44,788 bases of DNA from Spirochaetes bacterium GWB1_27_13 (GCA_001829125.1 MIAN01000034.1:8223-53010), one strand, 5' to 3'. Numbered from the stretch's first letter, positions 1 to 9,168 are shown. Numbers and translations are program-made. Notes: a model not told the origin generated them from the sequence alone.

Positions 1-1
1 A

Positions 2-922
2 ACATCTTTAACTGGTATAGTAGATATACTTACAACGTATCAATTTAGACTTTCTGCAATTTATATAATATCAATTTTTGTAGCGGCTTATTTTCTCAAT
101 AAATATTATAGTATATTTTTATGTTTGTTATCAATATCTTTTAGTTTATACACTATAATTTTATACCACGAGTCTTTTGAGATATTTATTTTATGGAATG
201 CCATTATGACAATTAGCATATATTTTATTGTCGTATATCTATCAACTATTTTAAAGAAAAAAATACATACGGAAAAAGTTAATTATTCTTTAAATAAACA
301 AAATCAACTATTAAAAAATAATATTCAAGAAAAAAATACTTTAATACACGAACTTCATCATCGAGTAAAAAATAATTTTGCTTCAATAGAGTCACTTATT
401 AATTTAACATTAAACGCTAACTCTCCAGACCCATTAAAATCTATAAAAAATCGTTTGATTACATATAGATTATTATACGATAAACTTTGTTATTCTCCAG
501 AAACTAATTCTATAATTTTGCTCAATGAATATTTAAATGAATTGATTAAACTGATATTTGAAAATTATCAGGAAACTAATCCATCGATTAAGTATAAAAT
601 TTATGGGGGTGATTTTGAGATTAAATCAAAAACTGCAAATACAATTGGATTAATTATTAATGAATTAACAACAAATTCTATTAAATACGCTTTTACTGAT
701 ATTTCAGAAGGAAGTATTAATATTAGTTTAATAAAAAAAGAAAATATTATTACAATGATTTATTTTGACAATGGTCGAGGATTTGATCCTAATCAAATTG
801 AATCAAATAAAAAACATCTTGGTTTGCTTTTAATTGAAAATTTAACCCAACAATTGAATGGAAATATCAAATATACTTACAATAATGGCTCTCAATATAC
901 ATTTGACTTTCATATAAACTAA
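2..922 (+). CDS. Sensor histidine kinase, HisKA_2/HWE-like, 5' end cut by window
   Basis: The frame stays open to the left window edge, so the true start is outside; the first visible stretch (about 85 residues) is hydrophobic and holds several membrane segments. It is followed by a short coiled linker and the phosphoacceptor box ELHHRVKNN, which is the HisKA_2 form typical of two-component kinases that often work with soluble response regulators. The C-terminal third carries a GHKL ATPase domain: N box around ELTTNSIKYAF, G1 around DNGRGFDP, and a GLLLIENL G2-like segment. It should autophosphorylate on the second histidine of the H box and pass phosphate to a regulator not present next to it. 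Signal sensed is unknown. No sensor PAS or GAF domain is seen in the visible part. Confidence 0.9.
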   Translation, partial: TSLTGIVDILTTYQFRLSAIYIISIFVAAYFLNKYYSIFLCLLSISFSLYTIILYHESFEIFILWNAIMTISIYFIVVYLSTILKKKIHTEKVNYSLNKQNQLLKNNIQEKNTLIHELHHRVKNNFASIESLINLTLNANSPDPLKSIKNRLITYRLLYDKLCYSPETNSIILLNEYLNELIKLIFENYQETNPSIKYKIYGGDFEIKSKTANTIGLIINELTTNSIKYAFTDISEGSINISLIKKENIITMIYFDNGRGFDPNQIESNKKHLGLLLIENLTQQLNGNIKYTYNNGSQYTFDFHIN

Positions 923-1191
923 AAATATAATATTAAAAATTGAAATAATGTTTAATTTTTTAAACTCATTCCTAAAATGATTATCAATCCAAAAAAAACA
1001 GCAATAAAATAATGGTTATTCATAAAATATTGCTAAATATAATGATTATAATGAGATAGAGTTTTTATTTTGAGAATTTTTTTTTAAATTTTGAATACAT
1101 TTGTCATAGTAAAATTGTTGATATTGATTGACAATTAACATTTTTTTGATTAGTTTATCTAATAATTTGTATCGATAAAAGAGAGTTGTAA

Positions 1192-1392
1192 ATGGATGGA
1201 AAAAATAGAGATAATATAAAACCAGGTCTTGAGGTTGCCATAGTCCTTAAAGAAAATCAAAGAAACGGAATAATGACACCTGGTATTGTTCAGGATATAT
1301 TGACTAAAAGCACATTCCACCCTCATGGAATAAAGGTACGTCTTACTAACGGTGCTATTGGTAGAGTAAAACTAATTAAACCAGGAAATTGA
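1192..1392 (+). CDS. YwbE family protein
   Basis: A 66-residue protein with the full YwbE (DUF2196) pattern: PGLEVAIVLKENQRNG, then GIVQDILT, HPHGIKVRL and GAIGRVK. The family is small, soluble, KOW/SH3-like in composition, widely conserved and without an established function. The gene lies four bases upstream of arfB, so the two are almost certainly co-transcribed and perhaps translationally coupled. A RBS-like GAGAG precedes the ATG. Length equals the usual family length. Confidence 0.85.
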   Translation: MDGKNRDNIKPGLEVAIVLKENQRNGIMTPGIVQDILTKSTFHPHGIKVRLTNGAIGRVKLIKPGN

Positions 1393-1396
1393 CAAA

Positions 1397-1819
1397 ATGA
1401 TAAATATAACTGATTCCATATCAATATCTGAAAACGATCTCAGTTTTACTTTCGTTCGTTCAGGCGGTCCTGGTGGACAAAATGTAAATAAGGTCTCAAC
1501 AACAGCAGAACTCAGGTTTAATATAGCCGAGTGCCAATCCATTCCTCATTTTGTAAAAAATCGTCTTATGAATATAGCAAAAAATAAAATATCAAAGGAA
1601 GGAATTCTTTTTATAAGCGGAAACGAATTTCGGACACAAGAACAGAATAAAGAAGCTGTGATAAAACGATTTGTTAATCTGGTAAAACAAGCTGCTATTC
1701 TTCCAAAAAAGCGATTTCATACTAAACCAACAAGATCGTCTGTTGAAAAACGCCTTATAGAGAAAAAGAAACTTGGTGGCAACAAAAATCAAAGAAATTA
1801 TTCAATATTTGATGAATAA
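1397..1819 (+). CDS. arfB: Alternative ribosome-rescue factor ArfB (peptidyl-tRNA hydrolase)
   Basis: At 140 residues this is the right size for ArfB/YaeJ, a release-factor domain protein that hydrolyses peptidyl-tRNA on ribosomes stalled without a stop codon. The catalytic GGQ is at residues 26-28 inside RSGGPGGQNVNKVST, and there is no codon-recognition domain, which excludes RF1/RF2. The C-terminus is strongly basic (RSSVEKRLIEKKKLGG and following), as expected for the tail that enters the empty mRNA channel. It follows the YwbE gene by four bases. The pairing of YwbE with ArfB suggests a shared translation-linked role, but that is inference. Confidence 0.88.
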   Translation: MINITDSISISENDLSFTFVRSGGPGGQNVNKVSTTAELRFNIAECQSIPHFVKNRLMNIAKNKISKEGILFISGNEFRTQEQNKEAVIKRFVNLVKQAAILPKKRFHTKPTRSSVEKRLIEKKKLGGNKNQRNYSIFDE

Positions 1820-1844
1820 CAAGTTTTTTTTCTTTTAAATTATC

Positions 1845-2072
1845 TTATTTAGATGAAAATGGGTTATCTCGTATCTTATCAAACAAATATTCTAACCCAT
1901 TTAGTTTTATTTCATAAACAGTACCAAGCATTTCACCAAGTTCGCCCTCTGGGAATCCCTTTTGATGAAACCAAACAACATAAGGTTCGGGTAGATCAAT
2001 TAGAAGACTTCCCTTATATTTTCCAAAAGGCATTCTATACTGGGCAAGTTTATACATGTAATCTTCATCCAT
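1845..2072 (-). CDS. DUF3820 family protein
   Basis: A 75-residue protein with the DUF3820 signature: MPFGKYKG near the N-terminus, then LIDLPEPYVVWFHQKGFPEGELGEML split by a few residues. The family is small, soluble and of unknown function. It ends 25 bases from the end of arfB and is convergent with it. An opposing 82-residue frame on the plus strand over the same bases shows no family pattern and is a shadow. Confidence 0.8.
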   Translation of the reverse strand: MDEDYMYKLAQYRMPFGKYKGSLLIDLPEPYVVWFHQKGFPEGELGEMLGTVYEIKLNGLEYLFDKIRDNPFSSK

Positions 2073-2290
2073 ATTTTAAAATCCTTAAAAGACTCATTTA
2101 GTTTTTTGTTTTACCATATTTTTTAAAAAAAATATATTGAAAAGAATTAGAAAATTGAAAATATTATTTTTTTAGACAAATTACGATTGGTAAATTTGGT
2201 ATTCTAATAAACTTAAAAACTTTATTATTAAAACATAATAAAATATTATTAAAAAACAGTAAATATTTATTGAATTTCAATATATTATAC

Positions 2291-2319
2291 TTGACTTTCA
2301 ATAAATTGTATATTATATT
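2291..2319 (+). promoter_or_regulatory. Sigma-70-type promoter for the DUF2975/XRE genes
   Basis: A TTGACT -35 box (2291-2296) and a TATATT -10 box (2314-2319) are separated by 17 bases, 28 bases before the start codon of the DUF2975 gene. A strong ribosome binding site TTGGAGG (2334-2340) follows. The spacing and match to consensus are good for such AT-rich DNA, though AT-rich sequence gives many chance -10 boxes. Confidence 0.5.
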
Positions 2320-2347
2320 TATAAGAAATTAAATTGGAGGATTTTAA

Positions 2348-2851
2348 ATGAAGTATTTTGGTAAAAAATCATTGTCGTCCTTAGCAAGTGGAATTTTACA
2401 TGTGTCATGGTATGTAGTGCTTATTGTATCAATTGTTGGGGTTGTGATAGGCTCCCTAGCTTTATTTTATAAGCCATTTAGTGATTGTATTACATCAGAA
2501 ATTGAAAAGGGCGTTAGCAGTATGAATTATAAAGACAAAACGGATTGGGAAAACTTTAAAAACCTGCCCATTGTTTTTAAACTTATTATCATACCTTATT
2601 TTGGATCACTTGTTGTGTTACTGCTTCAAATAATTAAAAAATCACAGATTTTATTTACGAATTTCAAAAATGATATTGTGTTCGATAAAAGTAATGCTGC
2701 TATTATTTCGAATATCAGTAAACTAAATATTGGATTTTCAATATTAACTTTTAATTTTAGTTTACTGTTAGTAAGCGTATTATTGTTTATGCTATGTGAA
2801 ATTTTTAAAAAAGGGTCAGTTCTTCAGGAAGAGCATGATTTTACAGTATAA
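2348..2851 (+). CDS. DUF2975 membrane protein
   Basis: A 167-residue integral membrane protein with four predicted helices (about residues 18-42, 73-92, 125-150 and a short one near the end), the layout of DUF2975. In many Firmicutes and Bacteroidota this family is encoded just before a small Cro/CI-type regulator, and the same pair is seen here with 12 bases between the genes. Function of the family is unknown; the linkage suggests a membrane partner of the regulator. It has a good promoter and Shine-Dalgarno site. Confidence 0.75.
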   Translation: MKYFGKKSLSSLASGILHVSWYVVLIVSIVGVVIGSLALFYKPFSDCITSEIEKGVSSMNYKDKTDWENFKNLPIVFKLIIIPYFGSLVVLLLQIIKKSQILFTNFKNDIVFDKSNAAIISNISKLNIGFSILTFNFSLLLVSVLLFMLCEIFKKGSVLQEEHDFTV

Positions 2852-2863
2852 TAAGGACAATAT

Positions 2864-3079
2864 ATGAGTATAATTTTTAGGCTTGATAGAGTGATGGTTG
2901 ATAAAAAAATATCACTTGGCGAATTGGCAAAACGGATTGATCTTACGGATTCAAATCTATCAATATTAAAAACAGGAAAAGCAAGGGCTATACGAGTTGT
3001 TACTTTAGATGCTCTTTGCAGAGAATTAGGTTGTCAACCAGGTGACTTATTGGAATACCAACCCGATGAAAAAACTTAG
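2864..3079 (+). CDS. Small Cro/CI-type (XRE) transcriptional regulator
   Basis: A 71-residue single-domain helix-turn-helix protein. The HTH spans about residues 14-55, with the motif SLGELAKRIDLTDSNLSIL and the following GKARAIRVVTLDALC; the closing CQPGDLLEY is characteristic of the YozG-type XRE regulators that accompany DUF2975 genes. It probably binds as a dimer and may regulate its own operon. RBS AAGGA precedes the start. Confidence 0.85.
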   Translation: MSIIFRLDRVMVDKKISLGELAKRIDLTDSNLSILKTGKARAIRVVTLDALCRELGCQPGDLLEYQPDEKT

Positions 3080-3100
3080 AAAAATAAATAAGGAGAAAAA

Positions 3101-3823
3101 ATGAATTCAAACAAAAATGGTGAAATAAGTATTGAAAAATCATCATTATTTAATGCAAGAGTTGCAGGAATTTTTTATTTTACCTTTCTTATAACCGCTG
3201 GGTTTTCACAACTTGTTAGAAATAATTTGATAATACCTAATAATATTGCAGTAACAGTAAGTAATATTATAACCCATAATCTTCTATACCGAATAAGCTT
3301 TGTTACAGACCTTATCGGTTCAACATCTTATATTTTCTTGATATTCTTTTTATACAAGTTGTTAAAATCTGTAAACAAAAATATAGCGAAACTGATGGTT
3401 ATACTTGTACTAATAGGTATTCCAATTGCAATGCTTAATCAACTTAATCAATTTGCACCTTTACTATTATTGAGTGGTGCAGATTACTTGAAAGTGTTTG
3501 ATACAAATCAGATTAATTCCCTGATTATGTTATTTCTTGACTTCTACAAACATGGAGTTTATATAGCAGATATTTTTTGGGGTTCATGGCTTATCCCGTT
3601 TGGTTATCTTGTTTACAAGTCAAAATTTCTTCCGCGAATATTAGGGATATTGCTCATGGCAGGAAGTTCAGGTTTTTTGATAGAATCTTTTGTAATGACT
3701 CTTATCCCTGATTATCAAATACTAACATATCCTGGACTGGCGATTGGCACTATTGCTGAACTATCGACTATCTTCTGGCTTTTGATAAGAGGAATCAATG
3801 TATCAAAAATAGAAAAAAACTAA
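3101..3823 (+). CDS. DUF4386 membrane protein (copy 1)
   Basis: A 240-residue polytopic protein with about six membrane helices and the DUF4386 opening pattern ARVAGIFYFTFLI followed by an extracellular loop and a helix ending in LLYRISFVTDLIG. It has a GGAG ribosome binding site and starts 21 bases after the XRE gene. A paralogue is found at 8431-9168 on the other strand. The function of the family is not known; members often sit beside oxidoreductases, as here. Confidence 0.8.
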   Translation: MNSNKNGEISIEKSSLFNARVAGIFYFTFLITAGFSQLVRNNLIIPNNIAVTVSNIITHNLLYRISFVTDLIGSTSYIFLIFFLYKLLKSVNKNIAKLMVILVLIGIPIAMLNQLNQFAPLLLLSGADYLKVFDTNQINSLIMLFLDFYKHGVYIADIFWGSWLIPFGYLVYKSKFLPRILGILLMAGSSGFLIESFVMTLIPDYQILTYPGLAIGTIAELSTIFWLLIRGINVSKIEKN

Positions 3824-3879
3824 AATATAAATAGTGTGTGTTTCGGGATGCTAATTAAAAATAAATAAGGAGAATTAAA

Positions 3880-4821
3880 ATGGATTCAAACAAAATGAAA
3901 GCTGTTTTTTGCGAAAAGTACGGAACGCCAGATGTTCTGAAACTCAAAGAGATTAAAAAACCAATTCCAAAGGACAATGAAGTCCTTATAAAAATCTATG
4001 CCACATCTGTATCTTCAGGAGATTGCAGAATCAGAAGATTTGATAGTCCTATGTGGGCATGGCTAATGATGAGAGCAATGTTAGGTTTTACAAAACCAAG
4101 AAATCCTATATTAGGCTCTTTTTTGGCAGGTGAAATAGAATCTGTCGGAAAAAATGTTAAAAAATTTAAAAAAGGCGATCAAGTTTATGCCAGTACAGGA
4201 ATGAAGTTTGGTGCTTATGCCGAATATGTATGCTTAAATGAAAATAGTAAAATGACATTAAAACCTGTAAACGCGAGTTTTGAAGAAGCTGTTTCGATTC
4301 CTTTTGGAGGCACAACAGCATTGTATTTTCTTAGAAGAGCAGGAATAAAAAAAGGATTAAAAGTACTTATATATGGAGCTTCTGGTGCTATTGGAACTTC
4401 AGCCGTACAGATAGCAAAATATTTTGGAGCAGAAGTTACAGGCGTAACGAGCACTTCAAATTTAGAATTTGTTAAAAATCTCGGAGCAGATAAAGTTATT
4501 GATTACACAAAGAATGATTATACTAACAACAATGAACTATTTGATATTATATTTGATAGTATTGGTAAAATAACATATTCTAAAAGTAAAAAAGTCCTTA
4601 AACCAGATGGTAAGTATGTTACTGTGGCAGGATTTGAAATAGCAGATGAAAAACTGGAAGATTTTATCCTGTTAAAAGAATTAATTGAACAAAAAAAGAT
4701 AAAGCCTGTAATAGACAAAGTTTATCCATTGGAAGAGATTGTCGAGGCTCACAAATATGTTGAAAAAGGACACAAAAAGGGAAATGTTGTAATAAGAGTG
4801 CAAAATAATAACAAATTTTAA
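3880..4821 (+). CDS. Medium-chain dehydrogenase/reductase, quinone-oxidoreductase type
   Basis: A 313-residue NAD(P)-dependent MDR protein. The GroES-like N-terminal half runs to about residue 120 (GTPDVL, SSGDCRIR, GSFLAGEIESVGKNV, GAYAEYV). The Rossmann half carries the nucleotide motif YGASGAIGTSAVQIAKYFGAEV near residues 166-187 in pieces, then GADKVIDYT. The cysteine/histidine ligands of zinc alcohol dehydrogenases are absent, so it belongs to the zinc-free quinone/enone reductase branch (QOR-like). It follows the DUF4386 gene by 56 bases with its own AAGGAG site. A broken relative is present at about 10.1-10.4 kb. Confidence 0.85.
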   Translation: MDSNKMKAVFCEKYGTPDVLKLKEIKKPIPKDNEVLIKIYATSVSSGDCRIRRFDSPMWAWLMMRAMLGFTKPRNPILGSFLAGEIESVGKNVKKFKKGDQVYASTGMKFGAYAEYVCLNENSKMTLKPVNASFEEAVSIPFGGTTALYFLRRAGIKKGLKVLIYGASGAIGTSAVQIAKYFGAEVTGVTSTSNLEFVKNLGADKVIDYTKNDYTNNNELFDIIFDSIGKITYSKSKKVLKPDGKYVTVAGFEIADEKLEDFILLKELIEQKKIKPVIDKVYPLEEIVEAHKYVEKGHKKGNVVIRVQNNNKF

Positions 4822-4864
4822 AAAATCAATAGAAATTAAAATAGCAAACAACGGATGTCATTCT

Positions 4865-5045
4865 AACAAATTACTCGGTTTTCAAAAAAAAGTATTTTTA
4901 ACGCGAAGAAAACACGAAGTTTAAGGAAGATTTAATTAAAAATTGGATTTTTGATTAAAAACTCCAATAAATTTAAAAAAGTATCTATTTTATTGAAGTT
5001 TTCTCCAATTCTTTGTAAACTTCGTGTCCTTTGTGTAAAAAAAAA
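4865..5045 (+). repeat. Dispersed palindromic repeat, CACGAAG family (copy 1)
   Basis: The stretch begins ATTACTCGGTTTTCAAAAAA, passes through AACGCGAAGAAAACACGAAG and ends in AAACTTCGTGTCCTTTGTGT, so the two ends are inverted complements around an AT-rich centre with the core TTGATTAAAAACTCCAATAA. The same left edge occurs in reverse at 43.87-43.90 kb, and the core recurs at 5.19 and 22.66 kb. It encodes nothing. It fills most of the gap between the MDR gene and the radical SAM gene. Confidence 0.6.
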
Positions 5046-5129
5046 TTATTATAACATCCCAGTTTAAATGTTAGCCAAAGATATGACTAAAATCTTCAGT
5101 AAAAATTGATATAAATATTACTTGAAAAA

Positions 5130-5250
5130 AATAAATCCCAGATAAACCACGAATTAAAAGAATAAAATATTATAATAAAAAGAATTTTGATTAAAAACTC
5201 TAATAAATTAAAAAAAATACTCTTTTTTCACTGAAAAACCATCTAATTTT
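5130..5250 (+). repeat. Dispersed palindromic repeat (copy 2)
   Basis: AATCCCAGATAAACCACGAA opens the element; the core TTGATTAAAAACTCTAATAA repeats that of copy 1, and the right side ends near TTTTTCGTAATATTAG. Looser inverted matches extend outward (GTTAGCCAAAGAT near 5.08 kb against AATAGTTGGCATAG near 5.30 kb), suggesting nested insertion. The rest of the 545-base gap (4822-5366) shows no gene. Confidence 0.45.
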
Positions 5251-5366
5251 TCGTAATATTAGTATTTTTAATAAATCTTAGTTATCTCTAAAACCAGTTA
5301 ATAGTTGGCATAGACCGAAGATTTTTTTTATCCATGAAAATCCAGTGGATTAAATGTAGTACTGTG

Positions 5367-6719
5367 TTAATTTATATTATAACTAAGTTTGCGTCCTAAA
5401 GCTCCAATTTTATTAAATAATTTAAATTTTGACAATAATGCTATAATCTTGCCAAATTTTCTATATAATAAATTAAATAATAAAAATGGAATAATTTGTT
5501 TTTTAGAAACAGGAATTCTTTTAATTATATTTTTAAATTTATAAAAGTATTTATATGACCATAAATAACCTCTATATAATTCATTTGCACTCATGTTATT
5601 TGGTTTAAAAACAACATTTGATGTATTATAATTATTCCAGTTAAAATTTATAATCCTATTTTCATTATTTAATTTTTCATATAATATAGTACATGGATAT
5701 GGTGTTAAAATATGTGCTGTCATTGTTTCGATTTTTTGAGAAATCAACCAATCTACAGTTTTCTTAAAAACCATTTTGTCATCATTATCAAATCCAAATA
5801 CTATGCTGGCATTTATCATTATATTTCTTGAATGAATTTCTTTAATTGTATTTTCATAGTATTCTACTTTATTTTGCTGTTTATTTATTTCTTTTATTGT
5901 TTTATCATTTAATGTTTCAAAACCAATGAATAAACTTTGACATCCTGAAGATTCCATTTCATCAAGAATATCAAGATTTTCCCCAATATTCGTTGATACA
6001 GCAGCATTCCATTTTATATTCAATTTTTTCATTTCTTGAATCAACTGTTTTGTCCACTTTAAGTCACCTATAAAATTATCATCTATAAACATTATATGTT
6101 TTGTATTAAACGATCTAATTTCTTTTATTATTTCGTCAATATTTCTTACTTTATATTTTTTATCAATATATTTACAACTATTATAACAGAACTCACAATT
6201 AAATGGACATCCTTTAGTAGCTGTAATTATATTGGTATATAAATATTGACTTTTATCAATAAAACTCCAATTTATTATTGGAATATTATAATAATTTGAT
6301 AGATTGTTACTTTTATATATTTTTTTTATTGAATTATTTTCAAAATCTTTCAGATAATCTAACCAAATATCAACTCCTTCTCCAATACAAATTGAATCGG
6401 CAAATTTTATTGCTTCTTCTGGATTTGTACTGATATGAATACCCCCAAGAATAATTTTAGCACCTTTTTCCTTGTATAACTTTGCTATTTCATATGACCT
6501 ATAAGAAGTGTCAACATTTACAGTTATACCTACAATATCAGGGGTATCATTTAAATATATAGGCTTAACATTTTCATCTTCAATATAAACTTCATGTTCT
6601 GTATTTTCTTTAGTTATTGATGCTAATGTTAATAAAGCTAAAGATGGAGACATCAATCTTTTTAATTCTGTATCCATTGGTCTTAAACTCATTCTTGGTG
6701 AAATCAATTTTATTTTCAT
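5367..6719 (-). CDS. B12-binding radical SAM protein
   Basis: A 450-residue protein with an N-terminal cobalamin-binding Rossmann domain (about residues 1-130; GITVNVDTSYRSY, ILGGIHIS, GEGVDIW) and a radical SAM barrel (about 160-370). The 4Fe-4S cysteines are C171, C175 and C178 in KGCPFNCEFCYN. This is the class that includes BchE-like cyclases, hopanoid HpnP-like methylases and other C-methyl or lipid-modifying enzymes; the true substrate cannot be read from sequence. It lies 74 bases after, and in the same direction as, a CrtI-like FAD oxidoreductase, so a joint role in isoprenoid or lipid modification is plausible. The C-terminal 80 residues are basic and aromatic, perhaps membrane-peripheral. 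Confidence 0.88.
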   Translation of the reverse strand: MKIKLISPRMSLRPMDTELKRLMSPSLALLTLASITKENTEHEVYIEDENVKPIYLNDTPDIVGITVNVDTSYRSYEIAKLYKEKGAKIILGGIHISTNPEEAIKFADSICIGEGVDIWLDYLKDFENNSIKKIYKSNNLSNYYNIPIINWSFIDKSQYLYTNIITATKGCPFNCEFCYNSCKYIDKKYKVRNIDEIIKEIRSFNTKHIMFIDDNFIGDLKWTKQLIQEMKKLNIKWNAAVSTNIGENLDILDEMESSGCQSLFIGFETLNDKTIKEINKQQNKVEYYENTIKEIHSRNIMINASIVFGFDNDDKMVFKKTVDWLISQKIETMTAHILTPYPCTILYEKLNNENRIINFNWNNYNTSNVVFKPNNMSANELYRGYLWSYKYFYKFKNIIKRIPVSKKQIIPFLLFNLLYRKFGKIIALLSKFKLFNKIGALGRKLSYNIN

Positions 6720-6727
6720 TAAAATTT

Positions 6728-6778
6728 TATTCCATTCTTCGTGAACTTCGTAGTTTATCTGAGATTTATTTTATTAAT
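6728..6778 (+). repeat. Partial copy of the CACGAAG dispersed repeat
   Basis: On the minus strand the gap between the FAD gene and the radical SAM gene reads AATAAATCTCAGATAAAC then TACGAAGTTCACGAAGAAT. It matches the opening of the repeat at 5.13 kb and the arms of the one at 43.77 kb, but is only a half element. It lies within a probable operon, so its hairpin potential could tune expression of the downstream gene. Confidence 0.45.
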
Positions 6779-6793
6779 TCGATATTCACATTA

Positions 6794-8290
6794 TTATTTT
6801 TTTTTAGTCTTAAATATCTTAAAATCTTTAGCACATATAATCCTTGCAAGATCACGTCCTGTTATAAATGCACCTGTAATACCTCCGCCTGGCATAACCC
6901 ATTGACCTGTAAGATAAAAATTTTTGAGTTTAGGTAATTTTTTGCTAATTAATTCTGGTATTACAGACGGCAACCATTCCCATCCTTGTATACTTCCAAA
7001 TCTATTTGAAGTGTATTTATTTATTGTTACTGGTGTCACAACATCTATTTCTTCAATGTGCTCCTTAATATCTCCAAGATAATCATCAGCAATTTTTATT
7101 ATAGAATCAGCAATCCGCTTTTTTTCCATCATATATTTTTCTTTTTCATTTTCTTTTAAGTTTTTCCAATATTGATAATTATGAGTATGTAAAATTACCC
7201 TAACACAAGTTTTATTTTCGGGTGCTAAAGTTGAATCATAATTATATATCTGAATTGGTATTTCATAAACATTTGTTTTGTCATCAACAACAATTGGTGT
7301 TTTCTGAAATAGTGTAATTACAGATGGTAAATTACTTAAATTTTTATTGATTCCAAGTGATACCATAACAACAGAGGGAAACATAGGATGTTTAGAATAA
7401 AGATTATTGATTTTATTGTCAACAAATTTACCTTCAAGAAGATTAAAAATAGTATTATAACCATCAGAAGCACTAATAATAATATCACCTTTGATAATGT
7501 TTCCATTTTTAAGAATTATTGATTTAGCAATGTTTGATTCTGTATCAATTTTGACAACCCTGCTATTATAATTAATTTTACCACCGATTGATAAATATTT
7601 CTTCTCAAATAATTTTGCAAAATTATAAGAACCGCCAATTGGATACCCAGAATTTTTTGATGCAAGTTGTCCTATACTCATTACAAAAAAGAACATTGGA
7701 AATCTTTTAAAAAAATCTAAATTTAATGCGTATTTAAGGTTCTTATTTTTAATTTTAGATAACACATTTTCAAGTGATTTATTCCATTTTATCAAATAAG
7801 GAAGAAATGGGAGAGAAATAAATTGACGCAAATAGTAATCAAGTGGATTCCACAGTTCAATTGGTTTTTTTGGCATTAAATCTATATTACCAAGTGCTTT
7901 AATATCTCTAATTAGACTTTTTATGAAAATATGCTCTTCAGGCGCTATTCTTAATAATTCTTCCTCTAATTTTTTAGGCTCTGTCCATAAATTTATTTTT
8001 TCACCTTCAGGAGTTACAACTAAACCTAATGAATCATAATAATTAAAATTCATCTCATCTAAAGGTAATATTTCTTTAAACCATTTATTTAAAATAAATT
8101 TTCTATTAAGTCCCCCAATTGAATGAATACAACCATCAAATGTATAATCTCCTCTATTCCATGATGTACAAAGACCTCCGGGAAGTGAGTGATCTTCAAA
8201 AATTTCAGTTTCATAACCATTCATTTGAAGATAATTACCAACTGTAAGACCAGAAATACCAGCCCCGATAATTAATACTTTCTTTTTCAT
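6794..8290 (-). CDS. FAD-dependent oxidoreductase, phytoene desaturase (CrtI/RetSat)-like
   Basis: A 498-residue flavoprotein with the dinucleotide-binding motif GAGISGLTVGNYL at residues 8-20, the acidic residue at the strand-2 end (EIFEDH), then GGLCTSWNRGDYTFDGC, characteristic of the CrtI/RetSat family. The C-terminal FAD signature is WVMPGGGITGAFITGRDLA. Members desaturate or saturate isoprenoids, retinoids or related lipids. Here it precedes a B12 radical SAM gene in the same direction and follows a DUF4386 gene. No phytoene synthase or other carotenoid gene is in the window, so a carotenoid role is not supported by context. Confidence 0.87.
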   Translation of the reverse strand: MKKKVLIIGAGISGLTVGNYLQMNGYETEIFEDHSLPGGLCTSWNRGDYTFDGCIHSIGGLNRKFILNKWFKEILPLDEMNFNYYDSLGLVVTPEGEKINLWTEPKKLEEELLRIAPEEHIFIKSLIRDIKALGNIDLMPKKPIELWNPLDYYLRQFISLPFLPYLIKWNKSLENVLSKIKNKNLKYALNLDFFKRFPMFFFVMSIGQLASKNSGYPIGGSYNFAKLFEKKYLSIGGKINYNSRVVKIDTESNIAKSIILKNGNIIKGDIIISASDGYNTIFNLLEGKFVDNKINNLYSKHPMFPSVVMVSLGINKNLSNLPSVITLFQKTPIVVDDKTNVYEIPIQIYNYDSTLAPENKTCVRVILHTHNYQYWKNLKENEKEKYMMEKKRIADSIIKIADDYLGDIKEHIEEIDVVTPVTINKYTSNRFGSIQGWEWLPSVIPELISKKLPKLKNFYLTGQWVMPGGGITGAFITGRDLARIICAKDFKIFKTKKK

Positions 8291-8430
8291 TCTTTAATTC
8301 CTTAAAAATTCTTAGATGGTGTCTTTCGACTAACTGTTTCCTAAAAAGAATCAATTTGATGTATTTCTATGACTTTCATTAATTATAATAATTTACAAAA
8401 ACTTCTCCTTTTTTACAAACACTAGAAAGA

Positions 8431-9168
8431 CTATGTTCTGTCAGATTTTAACTCTGTTTCATCCTCTGTTTTAATATTCACACCTTTAATTAAAAGCCAT
8501 AATCCTATTGTTATTTCAAAAATAATACTTGGCATAAAAAAAATCATACTTATCGTGTTTACTATTACATCTTGTGGTATAATCATACTTATTAAAGAAT
8601 ATACTAATATTAGTAAATATGAAATTATTCCAAATATTGATAATACACCTGGTACATATTTCGATTTAAATAATAAATAAAAAAACACAATAAAATTTAA
8701 TCCAAGAAATACCATTGAAATTGTTGAACAGGAACTCCGAATATTGATAAATAATCCAATAACATCTTGCATTTGTTCAGGTTTAAATATTGTCAGATAT
8801 GCTTTTCCATTTAACATTTGTAATGTTATAAAAGTGATAAGGACAATAACAACAGCTATAATTGACTCTACTAACTTTAAATTAAGTGCAAGAAATGAAA
8901 TATTTTTGTTTATCGGTTTTAGAATAATAAAAAGAGCAAATGCTAATAATAAACTACAGATAGCAAAAATTAGCTCAAAAGTAAGACTAACACGAAATAG
9001 TAGCTCATTTGCTATAATATTATTGATTGTTTTTGTAACATCTCCTGTCACAATTAGTTTGGAATCTATTAAAGTCCAGTTAAGTATCCACCCGATTACA
9101 ATAAAAAGGAAGATAAGACCTGCTATTCTTGCAGATTTCTGTTGTGATGTGATAGTAGCATTTTTCAT
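8431..9168 (-). CDS. DUF4386 membrane protein (copy 2)
   Basis: A 245-residue polytopic protein with the same opening as the copy at 3101-3823 (SARIAGLIFLFIV), a shared ANELLFRVSLTFELI helix and a similar close (GLWLLIKGVN). About six to seven helices are predicted. It lies upstream of the FAD oxidoreductase with a 140-base gap. The two copies are clearly diverged, so the duplication is old. Function unknown. The plus-strand frame over most of it is a shadow. Confidence 0.78.
   Translation of the reverse strand: MKNATITSQQKSARIAGLIFLFIVIGWILNWTLIDSKLIVTGDVTKTINNIIANELLFRVSLTFELIFAICSLLLAFALFIILKPINKNISFLALNLKLVESIIAVVIVLITFITLQMLNGKAYLTIFKPEQMQDVIGLFINIRSSCSTISMVFLGLNFIVFFYLLFKSKYVPGVLSIFGIISYLLILVYSLISMIIPQDVIVNTISMIFFMPSIIFEITIGLWLLIKGVNIKTEDETELKSDRT

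Noticed and set aside
1853..2101. 82-residue plus-strand frame
   Set aside because: It is the antisense of the DUF3820 gene, which has a clear family signature.
4840..5085. Possible integron attC site (TCTAACAA ... GTTAGCC)
   Set aside because: The core sites do not fit the attC consensus, and no integrase or single-gene cassette layout was found around it.
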